From positions 15,451,307 through 15,515,306 of the forward strand of contig NC_057920.1 of NCBI RefSeq assembly GCF_018873765.1: a stretch of DNA of 64,000 nt, in the 5' to 3' direction. Positions 48,069-59,000 of this stretch are shown in pieces; position 1 is the first letter of the stretch; each line of letters opens with the position of its first letter. The notes under the pieces were generated by a model, which was not told where the DNA came from, searched no databases, and saw only the letters and a list, made by a program, of their open reading frames with translations. Made by a program: the position numbers and the translations under genes. Origin of the DNA: Telopea speciosissima. Its lineage: Eukaryota > Streptophyta > Magnoliopsida > Proteales > Proteaceae.

Positions 48069-48767
48069 ATTCTCAACACGTGTGAGAGAAATCCAACGGT
48101 TGTGAGATAAAATACTCATGGTGGTTCCCAAACAACGAGTGAATCTCTCTCTCTTCTCTCCACTCTTTCCTCAAATCCACTCTCTTCTCTCCCCTCTCTC
48201 CTCTCTCCACTCTCTATCCTCTCACGTCTCTCTCCTCTCTCACGTCTTCTCTCTCTCGTCTCTCTCCTCTATCACGTCTTCTCTCTCTCGTCTCTCTCCT
48301 GTCACTATTTGGTAAAACCAATTCAAGATCCATTTTGAAGATGTCTACTACATCATTCAATGGTTTTGTATTGCACGAGGACAAAGATTACATAATCAGA
48401 TGGATCAAGATGTACATTCTCAATACGTGTCGGAGAGAAATCCAACGGTTGTGAGGTAAAATACTCATGGTGGTTCCCAAACAACGAGTGACTCTCTCTC
48501 TCTCTTCTCTCCACTCTTTCCTCAAAGCCACTCTCTCCTCTCTCCTCTCTCCACTCTATCCTCTCACGTCTCACGTCTCTCTCCTCTCTCACGTCTTCTC
48601 TCTCTCGTCTCTCTCCTCTATCACGTCTTCTCTCTCTCGTCTCTCTCCTGTCACTATTTGGTAAAACCAATTCAAGATCCATTTTGAAGATTTCTACTAC
48701 ATCATTCAATGGTTTTGTATTGCACGAGGACAAAGATTACATAATCAGATGGATCAAGATGTACAAG
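48069..48767 (+). repeat. Tandem duplication, about 349-bp unit
   Basis: ATGGTGGTTCCCAAACAACG occurs at 48118 and 48467. CATTCAATGGTTTTGTATTG follows each at the same distance and both end near AGATGGATCAAGATGTAC. Each unit has a CTCTCTCGT-rich middle. This arrangement makes the left arm of the element appear twice. Confidence 0.75.
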
Positions 48768-48934
48768 GGCTTATACAATCCTTTGCTTTCCAATATCACA
48801 TTATACAGCTCTGACCAGTCTGATGATAATGATTTAGAACAAATTAATTCCCCTACTACCCAAACAACTACATTCATAATGTTATCGCACAAATCGCAGA
48901 CCTACACTACAAAAGCCTCCTCAATGGGTAACTA

Positions 48935-49134
48935 TCATGGCGAAGCCGGAATTGGGTCAGTGCCTGAAACATGTGAAGCAGCATCCTCCTTCGATATCGC
49001 AACATAGTTTACAGGATCCACCTGCCGGTGAGTTTCTCTCTTCCCATCTTTGGTAGTAAACTTGACACCATTTTGATGCGCATTCAAAGATAATCTTCTG
49101 CTGGTAGTGGGAGTACCATTTGCACCTCCATTGG
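48935..49134 (-). pseudogene. Captured 3' coding end resembling MAP65
   Basis: The minus strand reads open for about 66 codons to a TGA at 48937-48935: TSRRLSLNAHQNG, TKDGKRETHRQ, PVNYVAISKEDAASHVSGTD, PIPASP. This matches my memory of the C-terminal tail of plant 65-kDa microtubule-associated proteins, which bundle microtubules. Only the last exon is present, starting abruptly at the TIR boundary near 49134 and continuing into probable 3'UTR (down to about 48790). It cannot make a working MAP65. Intact reading suggests recent capture or few mutations. Confidence 0.62.
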
Positions 49135-49339
49135 CTCGTGGAGAGAGGAGAGAGGAGAGAGGAGAGAGTGGTTTTGAGGAAAGAGTGGAGAGAGGAGAGA
49201 GAGAGAGTCCCTCGTTGTTTGGGAACCACCATTAGTATTTTACCTCACAACTGTTGGATTTCTCTTTGACACTTGTCGAGAATCCCTAACAAGAACCTCA
49301 CAACCGTATGGATGAGGGAACCTTAGAGGAAAAAAATCC

Positions 49340-50196
49340 CCAACATTGAGTGTGATCATCAATGAGTTCAAAGGCCCATTGTGGAGGGCAATCCTCTAAT
49401 GGAGGATGTTGTAACTGAAAGTTGGCTAAAGAGATAATCCAGTTTCTATTCTAGATATGAATCTTCTCCTCAATTCCAATATGCCATATAAGATCGGACC
49501 CGGCTCCTGTCCAGCCATGGCGGGAGCTGGACGGTCCAGTGCTCGAAAACCACCCCAAAAGAGGTGGTCATTTCACATGTGGGGCCCAGGTGGAACCCAC
49601 TCGTGAAATGACCAATCCACCCCTATTTTTGTTGTCGTTTAGTGGGGCTGGACGCTCCACCTCCCGCCACGTCTGACAACAAAACCTTCCTTCCATGATG
49701 TTGAATCATGCCCACTATGGGTTGGAACCCATTCATAAACTATAATCACATAGAATTCGGTTCACTCCACAAACGCCAGGCAACCTTAGATAATAGGGCC
49801 TTATTATGCAAGCAAGATCACAAAACCCAACTCTCCCTTTTCCTTGGATTGGCAAAGTCGTTGACATGAAATCCAATGAATTTTTTGCTTGTTCAAAGCA
49901 TCACCCCCAGAGAAACTAGTTGCTACCTTTTGTAGGTGATTGTGGTGTGAAATAGGGAGCTTGAAACATAAACAAGTACAATTAGTATGAGAGAATGCAA
50001 CTGACTTCAACATGGTTTCATTATCTGTGTGAGATAGTAAGCAATGCTCCCAGTTGGTGAAATGTTGACCAGCTTTATCCGTAATCTCATAAAACAAATA
50101 TGCTTTACACACGCCAAACTCCGTTGGAATTTCAAGTACCTTGTTGTGTCCCTTATCATAGGATACTTTGAGGATACATGAGAACCAACACCGGAA
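49340..50196. other. Intergenic with a hairpin element
   Basis: No gene recognised. Contains the foldback element at 49495-49680. The frame at 49804-50112 (minus) overlaps LINE-like text weakly and is not called. Confidence 0.35.
49495..49680. mobile_element. Hairpin MITE with GGCGGGAGCTGGACG arms
   Basis: Arms GGCGGGAGCTGGACGGTCCA and TGGGGCTGGACGCTCCACCTC...CCCGCC pair imperfectly. An inner pair is GGTGGTCATTTCAC / GTGAAATGACC. The GAAATGACC and GGCCCAGGTGG words are shared with the core family, with different outer arms. Confidence 0.5.
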
Positions 50197-50945
50197 CTAG
50201 GTCATAGTGTTTGGACTAAAGGAAATAGATGATTTCTTCAAGTTGATAGATTGCCCACTTGCCTTGCAGTAGAGATCAAGACAATCCTTCAAATGGTATA
50301 CTTCTTCAAATTTCACCTCAGAGAATAAGCAGTCATGTGCAAATAAGAGATGAGTGATTGGAGTAGTGCGGTTGCAAATAAGATTCCCTTTAATCAAGCC
50401 AATTGATTGGGCTTGTAATATGACACTAGTGAGAGTCGTTAGTGAACAGAGAATGAAGAGAGTTGGTGATAGTGGATCACCATATCGTATGCCTCTAGTG
50501 AGAGTTACATTTCCACGAATAGCTCCATTATTCATAAGTTGATAATTGATTGTGTTGAGACCGGGCATCACCATTTTCACCCAATGTTAACAAAAGCCGA
50601 ACTGTGTAGGGGAGACCAAGATGTTCATCACATCCTTTAGCCTATTAGCCATTATCTCAGTGGCCACCGTCACTGCAACTGCACAGCAAGTAATTGGCCT
50701 GTAATGGTCTACACTTTTAGAGTTAGAATTCTTGGGAAATAAGACATAGAATTGTCTCATTACAATTAGGTGGTATGTTCCTGTAGCAAAGAAATTTGAG
50801 ACAAATTTGAATAGATCTACATTAGTAAATTCCAATAATTTTTAAAAGAAAACAGGTGGAGAGCCCATCAATGCCCGATGCCTTTAATGGTTCCGTTGCA
50901 AACAAAGTTGTCCTCTTCTCGTCCAATGTTGGAGGTGCACATATA
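50197..50945 (-). pseudogene. LINE reverse transcriptase fragment, minus strand
   Basis: Read from 50945 downward: APPTLDEKRTTLFATEPLKA, ...VLFPKNSNSKSVDHYRPITC, NRLKDVMNILVSPTQF, GIRYGDPLSPTLFILC, HLLFAHDCLF, ...ASGQSINLKKSSISFS. These are ordered RT blocks of a plant L1-type LINE; FAHD stands where FADD is expected, so the active site is damaged. Stops and small shifts split it (ends near 50835, 50587). Confidence 0.8.
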
Positions 50946-51893
50946 AATTGATTCATAGACGCCTTGAGGATCTTTTTGCCCAAGAAGAAAAAATTTGGGC
51001 ACAAAGATCGTGCATCAAGTGGCTTCAAGCAGGCGATCGTAACACATCATTCTTTCACACTGCTACAACTAAAAGGCGTCATTATAATCACATTCATAAA
51101 CTCTGTATGCATGATGGCTCCTGGATTTTGGATGGACCAAGTTTTGTTCCTCACAAAATGGGAATAACACTTAACATTCTAAGAAATGACCAGAAAACAT
51201 CATATTCGTGAAGCAAAAACATAGAAGCACTCCAAAGAACGTGGAAAATATACCGGATTAGTCAAATATATAGCGGATTTGGGCACTCTGGTCAAAACAA
51301 ATCTTATTTCAGCTATTACCATCTCCATTGAGTTTCATTTTGGTCAACTTTTCTCCACAACCCACCCTCATGGTATAACTGACTTTCTCGATTGTATTGA
51401 CCCTAGAGTATCACCTGAAAGTAATATGACCCTTTGGCTCCCTTTCACTACGGATGAGATCCGCATGGCTAATTTCCAAATTGAAGCATACAAAGCTACC
51501 GATTTAGATGGTATACTAGGAAAGTTCTACCAATCAAATTGGCATATTGTTGGTGCAAACATAGTTAGAGTTGTCCAATAGTTAATCCGGGCCATATGCT
51601 TAAAAAAATAAATATGACGTTCATTGTGTTAATTCCCAAGGTCAAACACCTTGAACTTAGCCAATGTAGACCCGTAATGACACAGCTTTATGGGTTCAAG
51701 TCCTTAAAGGGAAGTACTTCCCACGAACCTCATTCTTAGAGGCTCCGTGTAGATCTAATTGATCTTAGGCTTGGAGAAGCCTCACTAAGGGTAGAGATTT
51801 GCTCTCCCTCGGCCTTCAGCGAATGATTGGCAATGGTCTTTCAACTAATTTCTCACAAGATGCTTGGGTTCATTCACTTCTTGGGGATGTATC
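50946..51893 (+). pseudogene. LINE fragment, plus strand, head to head with the last
   Basis: Linker text RRLEDLFAQEEKIWAQRSC and WLQAGDRNTSFFHTATTKRR is followed by PFTTDEIRMANFQ, KATDLDGI and then TFIVLIPK-like text at about 51610-51670. After an internal deletion it continues with LWVQVLKGKYFPRTSFLEAP and DLLSLGLQRMIGNGLSTNFS, a C-terminal LINE segment, up to 51893 where the TRIM begins. It covers an RT region also present on the minus strand, so these are two elements, not one inverted. Confidence 0.75.
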
Positions 51894-52267
51894 TGTTGGG
51901 AGTGACTCAAAATGCCCTGCCCAGATCCCGGCTCGGACGAGGGAGCGATGCGCGCTGGCTGATGTGCAATAAGGAATTAAAGTTGCACCTTCCCTCACAA
52001 GGCGTCTTTTGGGGGATTGGCAAGCGCTTAACTACAATTGGTATCAAAGCAGGTGGTCGCGAGTTTGAGTCTCCCCGGTGCCATGGGTGCTCTGTTATTG
52101 GGTGTGCATTTGGGGGGAGATTATTGGGAGTAACCCAAAATACCCTGCCCAGATCCCGGCTCGGGCGAAGGGAGCGATGCACGCTGGCTGGTGTACAATA
52201 AAGAATTAAAGTTGCACCTTCCCTCACAAGGCGTCTTTTGGGGGATTGGCAAGCGCTTAATCCTACA
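51894..52267 (+). mobile_element. TRIM (miniature terminal-repeat retrotransposon)
   Basis: Direct terminal repeats 51894-52036 (TGTTGGGAG...AACTACA) and 52122-52267 (TATTGGGAG...ATCCTACA), 143 and 146 bp, nearly identical. Between them lie TGGTATCAAAGC (52039-52050, initiator-Met primer site) and, just before the second repeat, the purine tract GGGGGGAGA. The internal part is about 85 bp and non-coding. No TSD is seen (TATC left, CAAGC right). It was inserted in or next to the plus-strand LINE fragment. Confidence 0.8.
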
Positions 52268-53587
52268 CAAGCAAACGTTGAGTTTTCATCATTATTTATT
52301 GTGATCATCCTCTAGAACACTTTTCATATTTATATTTATATATTAAAAACTCTTTTTGGTTATTTAAAAGTTTTTTCTTATTCATGTTTTTAAAACATGA
52401 ATTAAAAAGAAAAATTTTAGAACATCAAAAGAGAGTTTTTGTAATGAATATACAAATATGAATTGTGTAATTTCACTCACCTTTTGTTTGAAAAATTAGA
52501 TTTCTTAATGAAACTTTGAAGGTCTTCTAGTTGATGATGATAGTAAAATGCAATTATAGGTCCAACAATGAAGGTAAAAATTCTAATCTATTTTTTTTTG
52601 TTTCTTCCTTTTTTTTGTTTTCTTGTTCTTCCTCATTTTCCCGATTTCACTCTCCCTCTCACGTTTTGTGCCAAGTTGTGGAGTTGTTGCTCCTCCTTTT
52701 TCTCATAGTTAAAATCCTTGGAAGAGTTGTCTAATCTCCTTTGACTTCCTTTCTAAAATTCTATTTTTAATTTTGATATGTTTTTCTCCAATAAAATTAT
52801 TTGAAAAAGATTCTTTGACTTGAGGTTTTTAAATTAAAAATCAAATTTGGTAGTTCAATGTTACTTAATTTCCTTCTTTTGTTAGTATTTTTTTCCATTA
52901 GAATTTTATCTCATTAGCCAATAATAATAATATTTTAAGCGAAAGTACTTTCTCCTGATTGGCTCTCTCAGGTCCAAAATTGCTCTTCAGGGATTTCCAA
53001 GAATTAGATCATTCTTTCGTCACTTCTACAATCTACTTAACTAGTCAAACTTTAAATTAAATCCCTCATTATTTCATGATATTACAATCCACCCCCTTAA
53101 AGAAATTTTGTACTTGAATTTTAAAAAAAAAAAAATTCTTGGATTGTTCAATAAATTCGGGACTTGGTTCGCATATCGTTCTCTTTCTCCCATAAAGCCT
53201 CTTGAGTATCGTGGTTTTTTTAGAGAACCTTCACGAATAGCATAGTTCGATTCCGTAAGACCTATTTCTTACAATCCAGAATTTGTATCGGTGATTCTTC
53301 ATAAGATAAGTTTGCATTCAACTGCAATGGTTCTTAACTCAATACATGTGAATGATCTGTAATGTATCGTCTGAGCAAAGAGATGTGAAATATGTCATGA
53401 ACTTCAACCAATGTTGGTGGTAGTGCAAGTTAGTACGCTACTAGTCTAATCGTTTGTCAAGACTCATGTGGGTTGTTAATTGCTATCACTTATGGTGAAG
53501 ATCAATGAAGTGGAATTTCTATCCCAACTATCACAAGGGTTAGACGGGATGGTTAAAAATTCCTTTTCATTGGTCCACCTCTGGACC
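52268..53587. other. AT-rich stretch, no gene recognised
   Basis: Long T- and A-rich runs. Nothing coding. A TTACAATCCACCCCCTTAAAG word near 53083 resembles retroelement ends (complement of a purine tract) but has no partner I can find. Confidence 0.35.
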
Positions 53588-53698
53588 TTTATCTGCTCCA
53601 TTTCTTGGACAGGTCCATTTCCCCACGTTCCTCTAATAGAGCGAGGTGGAAATGACCACCCTACCTCTGCCCAAACACACTTGCCCAGGTGGGGAGAG
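53588..53698. mobile_element. Foldback MITE (core family copy 5), truncated
   Basis: TTTATCTGCTCCATTTC...CCATTTCCCC arm as in copy 4, then CCTCTAATAGAG, GGAAATGACCACCC, CTTGCCCAGGTGGGG. It stops abruptly at a (GA)n run (53694-53711), so the right arm is missing. Confidence 0.65.
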
Positions 53699-53712
53699 AG
53701 AGAGAGAGAGAC

Positions 53713-56700
53713 TCATGAGCATTGATGATTTTGATGACATTTGCTCATGATGTGTTGACAACAATTCCAAAGGGGGAGATTGTTGAATACACGGTACAGA
53801 TGACAATGGGTGTGTTGATTGTCATTGTTGTCAACACAATGTATCTTGGTGCAGTACAGTGATAGAGGCAGTGTGTGCACAGTGGTGCAGTACAGTGATA
53901 GAAGCAGTGTGTGCACAGTGGCAGATTAGGACAATACAAATAGCATTTTGGATGAGTTGACAGTTCAGGCAATGACAGGATAATGTCCCAGCATCCCCAC
54001 TAGTTATTACAATGTTCACAGTGGCAGTGACATCATTACAGGGGTGAGGCAATGTACGAAGAGGTCCCACAATGTTTGGGAATCATCCAGGGGCATTTCT
54101 GTCATTTTTTGGCATGGATAGAATTACAAGGTATTTCTATATTTTTACAGAGTATTGATGGCCTAGATAGGTGAATATGAGCATCTAGTAGTATGTTGAT
54201 GATTATGTCAGTCACAGAGGTCAGTGGAGTGGTGATACAACTCATAGGGGTATTTTGGTCATTTGATAGTACTGTGACATGTGGCAGTGATGCTGGAGCA
54301 TCCGGGCTTATGTGGCAGCATGAGATTGTTAACCTCAGGTTTATATAGTGCATGGCAGCCTTGGGTGAATGTTGTATGCCTTGGAAATTGTGATTTGATA
54401 GGATCATGCTCTAGTAGCGTGTTCGTTGGCATTTTTGGAAGGTGTAATGGCGAAACTGGGTGGAGTAATCTACATGAGTATTTTAGTTCGTCGATTCCTC
54501 TTCGAAATGCAACTGGAATCGCATAATTCCGAGTTCGGATGGCAAAGTTAGAGCGATTCCCGTTTGGTCACCTAAAATGATGGGCATTTTAAGCAATCCG
54601 ATTTGTTTTTGGGTTCCTTGAGAAAATCAGTAAGGATTTTGCTAATGTAGCCAATTTGGATTGGTAGTGCTCATCGTCACGAACACATGGCCGTAGACGG
54701 CGCTCAAATCGGAGGTAGAACAAAGAAGTTATGGCCTAGATTCCATTTCAGGCTCTCTGGTAGGCTAGGAGTGCAGAAGATTCCAATCGATAAGACAAGG
54801 TTCAATTGAAATTTTGAAATTTGAATAAATGGTTTGATTGATATAGCTCCCGTACACACTGTGGTCCCTGACTGGGTGTAGCGCCCGCGTATGAAGCACC
54901 TCACCGAGATTCTTTTGGAGGTATTTATCGAGCCACATTTCATCCTGACAATGATGATGAGATCGACGGCCAAGACGATTTCCCACCTTCACCGATAACA
55001 TTGACGGCCTAGATGAGACCGTACGAATCAAGCCAATGGGCGTGCGAAATGTCGCCTGCCAATATCAGCTGTTGACGATTAACCAGCTGACATGTCTGAC
55101 GCTGATCTGACGGACTCAAATAAAGGTTCAGATCTACGATTCTGATCCAGCAGCCCCTGCTTTGCGCGATACTGCATGTGCGCTACACAGAATCAAACGA
55201 CACTAAAGTGTTGCGCGTGCACAATGAATCTCCCTCGAGATTCCATTTCAAGCCCTGTGAATGGCCAAAACTGTTTTGGCCATAACTCCCTCATCCGGTG
55301 GCTAAATGAGGTGAACCAAATTGGGTTTTTCTCTTCTTGAAGAGATCTATCTCCATGTAACAGAAAAACAGAAGGGTTATTCACTGAAACATTCGGATAT
55401 ATGGTTGAAGCCATTCCCCCTCTTATGTGAATGCATTGAAGACCTCCATCTACACATTCTTAGGCTTGCTTGAAGGCACCCTACTGCTCCATTGTTGGTG
55501 GATGAGCTGCATTGAAGAACTTATGAGGCATTAAGTGAGGTTTTGTGAAGAATTAGAAAAGGAAGGAGAAAAGAAAAAGCCCTTTTCCCCTTTGTTGTAT
55601 GCACTTGAACCCACCCCTATTTGCTTTCTTGCACATGTATAGCTTCATTGAAGCTGTTGTAATGGAGGGGAAACATTGATGCCCGAATTTGCTTAGTGTA
55701 ATTTACAAAAATGGAGTGAAAGAAAGGGGAAGAAAGACAAAAAGGAAGAGAAAGAAGAAGAAGAAGGAAGAAATTAAGAGAAAATAACAAGAGAAGAAGA
55801 AGAAAAATATTTGTGTGTGTGCATTTAAGGTGTTTGTAAAAACACCAAAGAAGAAGAAAAGAGAGAAGGGAAGAAGAGGGATTGTCTATTGCCAGGACAT
55901 CTCTGTGAAGGTCCACCATTGCCAGAGAATCTTCTCCGAAGCCGAATTACCACCACCGAGCTTCTTAGGATACCAGACATTTTTTACTCAACATATTGTG
56001 AGCTTTTTTCTTTACCATTGGCTTTGTCATTATTTCTGTGTATTCACTCTGTATGCTAGATAGGTTTAATTACTATCATAGACCTAAGCGAGATGTGCTT
56101 TCGTTGTAGGGCATTGTTATAAGCCCAATTTTATATTTGGGTTACTAGTGGGTGCTGGGAAGCCATTGGGGGTAACACCCTTGGCTCTACACATTAGGGG
56201 CTGAAGCAGGCCCATCCTGAGTCACAACTGTGACTGAAACACCATTTGGGTAGCTTGCCCTTGCCTTTAATTATCAAGGTTGAAGCAGGTGTAGGACATG
56301 AATTGTTGATTGCAGTTGAATACCAGTAGTGAGTAAATGTTGAGCCCAAGTTTAGGCATTACTCCGTGCACGTAGGAAACTTGCCGAAGTATGTACATCT
56401 TTGTGTGGTAGATGCGTATTATTTGTGTATGCATGTTGGATATTGGAGTGCTTTGCTGCAGGATGAGTGTACACACTTGGTAGAGCCTTTGACAGTCAGA
56501 CTGAGGTGTGTACACGACTGTGTATGATTTTATGTGCTATCAGTGAGGACCTTTAGCAGTGATTGAGATTGTATCATAGTGAGGGACTTTCAAAAGTTGA
56601 CATAGTAGCTCTTGGCAACATTGTGATCATCAGCTCTTGGCAGCATGGGTTATAACTATGGCTTTGTGCCTGTGCATTTGAGGGGACAGTTTAGTGGTTG

Positions 56701-56808
56701 TGTTGAGTATTGGGGGCATCGACATGTGAACTGGGAGGTGAACCTGTTGAGGGAAAAAGTTTTTGAGTACACTGATTCACCCCACTCTCAGTGTCCACCT
56801 GGGAATAA
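53713..56808 (+). mobile_element. SIRE-like Copia 3' end and long LTR
   Basis: GATGACATTTGC...TGACAACAATTCCAAAGGGGGAGAT (53734-53780 in part) is the familiar 3' end and polypurine tract of SIRE-type elements. The LTR starts TGTTGAATAC at 53781. It contains a 36-bp tandem pair (53848-53883, 53884-53919, one difference) and a purine-rich stretch (55550-55870). It probably ends near 56808 (...GATTCACCCCACTCTC...AATAACA), though that end is a guess. No 5' half or pol is present. The DPH5 intron fragment matches its last 500 bases in reverse. Confidence 0.55.
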
Positions 56809-57270
56809 CAATATTTGTCTTTTTTTAGTTGAAAAGAACGCCACCTGGTCGCATGGTAGGCTTGGCTCCTGTGCCAGGACACAGAAGCGCGTGAAAGTAC
56901 TGCACTGCCCTTAATACAAAGGCGGAAATCCAACCTAAAATGATGATTGTGTGTGCGTTCCCATTGGCCAAAGTGTGCATGTAGCCTCTAGAGGCCTAGG
57001 CAGTGATTACTTTCCCTTTTATCGAAAAAAAATTCTAAAACGTCTATTCCGATTCAAAGTTGGGAGAGTGCACACTAATGTCTAGAGTATTAGTACTCAT
57101 GTATGGACAAATGTGGGATGTGTGCCATTACAAAAAAGGGTTATTTGATAAATTGAAATTTTACACATTGCAAATCTAGAACTGTTTACCATAATAAATG
57201 CTAATCCAGAACTAGTCCTTTTTATCCAATGGACATACGTCCCCGTGATAGAATAAATAGTTTTTTGACA
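56809..57270 (+). repeat. Retroposon-like repeat with short A tail
   Basis: CGCCACCTGGTCGCATGG and GTGCCAGGACACAGAAGCGC read like a conserved short plant retroposon body. It ends CCCTTTTATCGAAAAAAAA at about 57027, the same tail style as the LINE ending at 62392. Past that tail nothing is recognised. Confidence 0.35.
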
Positions 57271-58440
57271 TTTGGAAAAGGTTGGAACTCAAGTGAGCGG
57301 TGCAATCTATGAGCAGGTGTAAGATGAGATCAAAAATCTCTTCTTCGAAACTCAATTCGCTCTCTAAATTGCACCACTCACTAAGTCTCATCTTAAACTT
57401 GTTCAGAGACCAGACAGAACTGTTCTCAAGGCTCTTTTTGTAGCTAATCGAATGGATTCTTAATTAGCACTTCTCGAACACTAATGCTACCTCCCCTAAG
57501 GGTTGGTTATAAGGCATAACAGAAAGAATTAGGCCACCTTGAACTATTAGGTTTTTTCTCCCAAACTCAAGTCGTCCATGTAGGGCCCAGAACAGCTCCA
57601 TGGTCAAACTAAAATGTTGTAGTATTGATTGAGCGAAGCTACTCTGCAATAGTAAAGGAGCGGCTTGTCTGTCTCATAGCAGGCAATTTCCTTTTTCCTT
57701 TCTACTTAATAAGCTTCTTTTTTGCATACGTTCTATTATATCTGTCGCAGGTCTTATCAGCTTATGTACTAAGCAAAGCCACCTTCGGCCTTGAGCTCAC
57801 GTCAAAGCCGCCTTCATTTTGGGGGCCTTGAATAACACTTACTGGAGCAACAACTTCACTTCGATAACTCGTTGATCCATGCCAAGCAACAACTACTGTT
57901 ACTTTCACTATGTTAGCCTTCACTTGAAACAACTACTGGAGCGAATGAAACAAGTGAGCTACAGTTCCCTAACCTAGCTCTATGCGAAAACCTGAGTCAT
58001 CATTGCCCCTTACTCGAGTATGGGTCGCCAAAATCTGTCAAAATAAGAGCAATAGTCAAAAAGGCTTTCTTTTCAAGAAGGGCTACACTTGTGTCAAGTA
58101 TAAGAAGTCTTTGAATCATTCAAAAGGTCTTAGTGACCCATGCCCTTCAACACCTATTGGGGATCCTATTTTTCTTTGCCCGTGCAGCAGAGTAATTGCT
58201 TAACTGTTTCTTTTGTAACGGGGGTCATCAAAATATGCAAGAAAACTACTTCTACGAAAAATACCATTTATGAGTATTTCATCGATATATCCGAATTAGA
58301 CATTAGTTCGTTCTCCCATTCTTGATTAGATTTGAATGGAATGATGAGTCATGGTCTAATTCCCCTCCCTTTGCTCCACAACATGAAGGAGAGATGAATA
58401 CTATCTGGTAGCGGCAGGTAAGGGCTTACGCCTTGACATA
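57271..58440. other. Possible nuclear insert of mitochondrial DNA
   Basis: Base composition and wording change here: balanced GC, no retroelement ends, and passages such as CAGCAACAACTTCACTTCG and GGTAGCGGCAGGTAAGGGC that resemble angiosperm mitochondrial intergenic DNA as I remember it. Short open frames at 57625-57831 and 57982-58203 have no known motif. No complete mitochondrial gene seen. Confidence 0.35.
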
Positions 58441-59000
58441 GGAGTGCGCAAAATTATCGTTGTGCCCGGTTGAAATCAAAACTCCATACATGTTATTTTT
58501 TTGGTGTGAAAACCCCATATATGTTAATGCCTCTGTGCAGGTCCTAATTGGCCCCCACTTTGGTTCAAGCTCTACACGACGACGACATTTTCTTTTAATG
58601 ATTATATTTGTAATTTCATGGATATTCAAAAATGTGCAAGGAAAATGCTATTTTTTTATGATGACATAAATAGATAATAATGTCATTTTTTTTAATAAAA
58701 TATGTTATTCATAATTTACACAACTTTTGAGTATAAGAAGACAATGGACAATAAAGAGTCACAAGTTTTAAAGATGTGATCATTTAGACAATTCCTATTA
58801 AAAAAAGGGCAAGGGTTGGGCATACCACCCTCTCCTGGTAAACTAACAGTCGGTAGACACATGGGAGGGGGTAGAATCATGGGCAAGGGGTCATTTCACT
58901 TGTAGGGGGGAGAGAGGTAGACACATGGTTGGGAAGCCTGGCAGAGTGGGCAGTCTTTTCTCTAGGGAAAAAAAATACTATTGGAGGTAGTTAAAACAGA

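Larger units (their letters stand above)
48013..49339. mobile_element. Long-TIR, gene-capturing element (Pack-MULE-like)
   Basis: The ends are inverted copies about 200 bp long: left GGATTTTTTTCCTCTAAGG, right CCTTAGAGGAAAAAAATCC. They continue through GGTTGTGAGGTTCTTGTTAG and the GTTCCCAAACAACGAG block into CTCTCT-rich text. Long TIRs around captured gene text are the mark of Pack-MULEs. I could not find a matching 9-bp TSD. The interior holds a 349-bp direct duplication and an antisense coding fragment. No transposase. Confidence 0.65.

Noticed and set aside
48118..48664. Ser/Leu-rich frames starting MVVPKQR
   Set aside because: Pyrimidine-rich TIR text that repeats three times; no protein signature.
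52051..52090. Possible tRNA gene from a B-box-like word
   Set aside because: No A box or cloverleaf could be built; it fits better as part of the TRIM interior.
51827..52308. Frames covering the TRIM on both strands
   Set aside because: They read through the direct terminal repeats and primer site; not genes.
57464..58325. Short frames in the suspected mitochondrial insert
   Set aside because: None matches a mitochondrial gene I know, and all are short.
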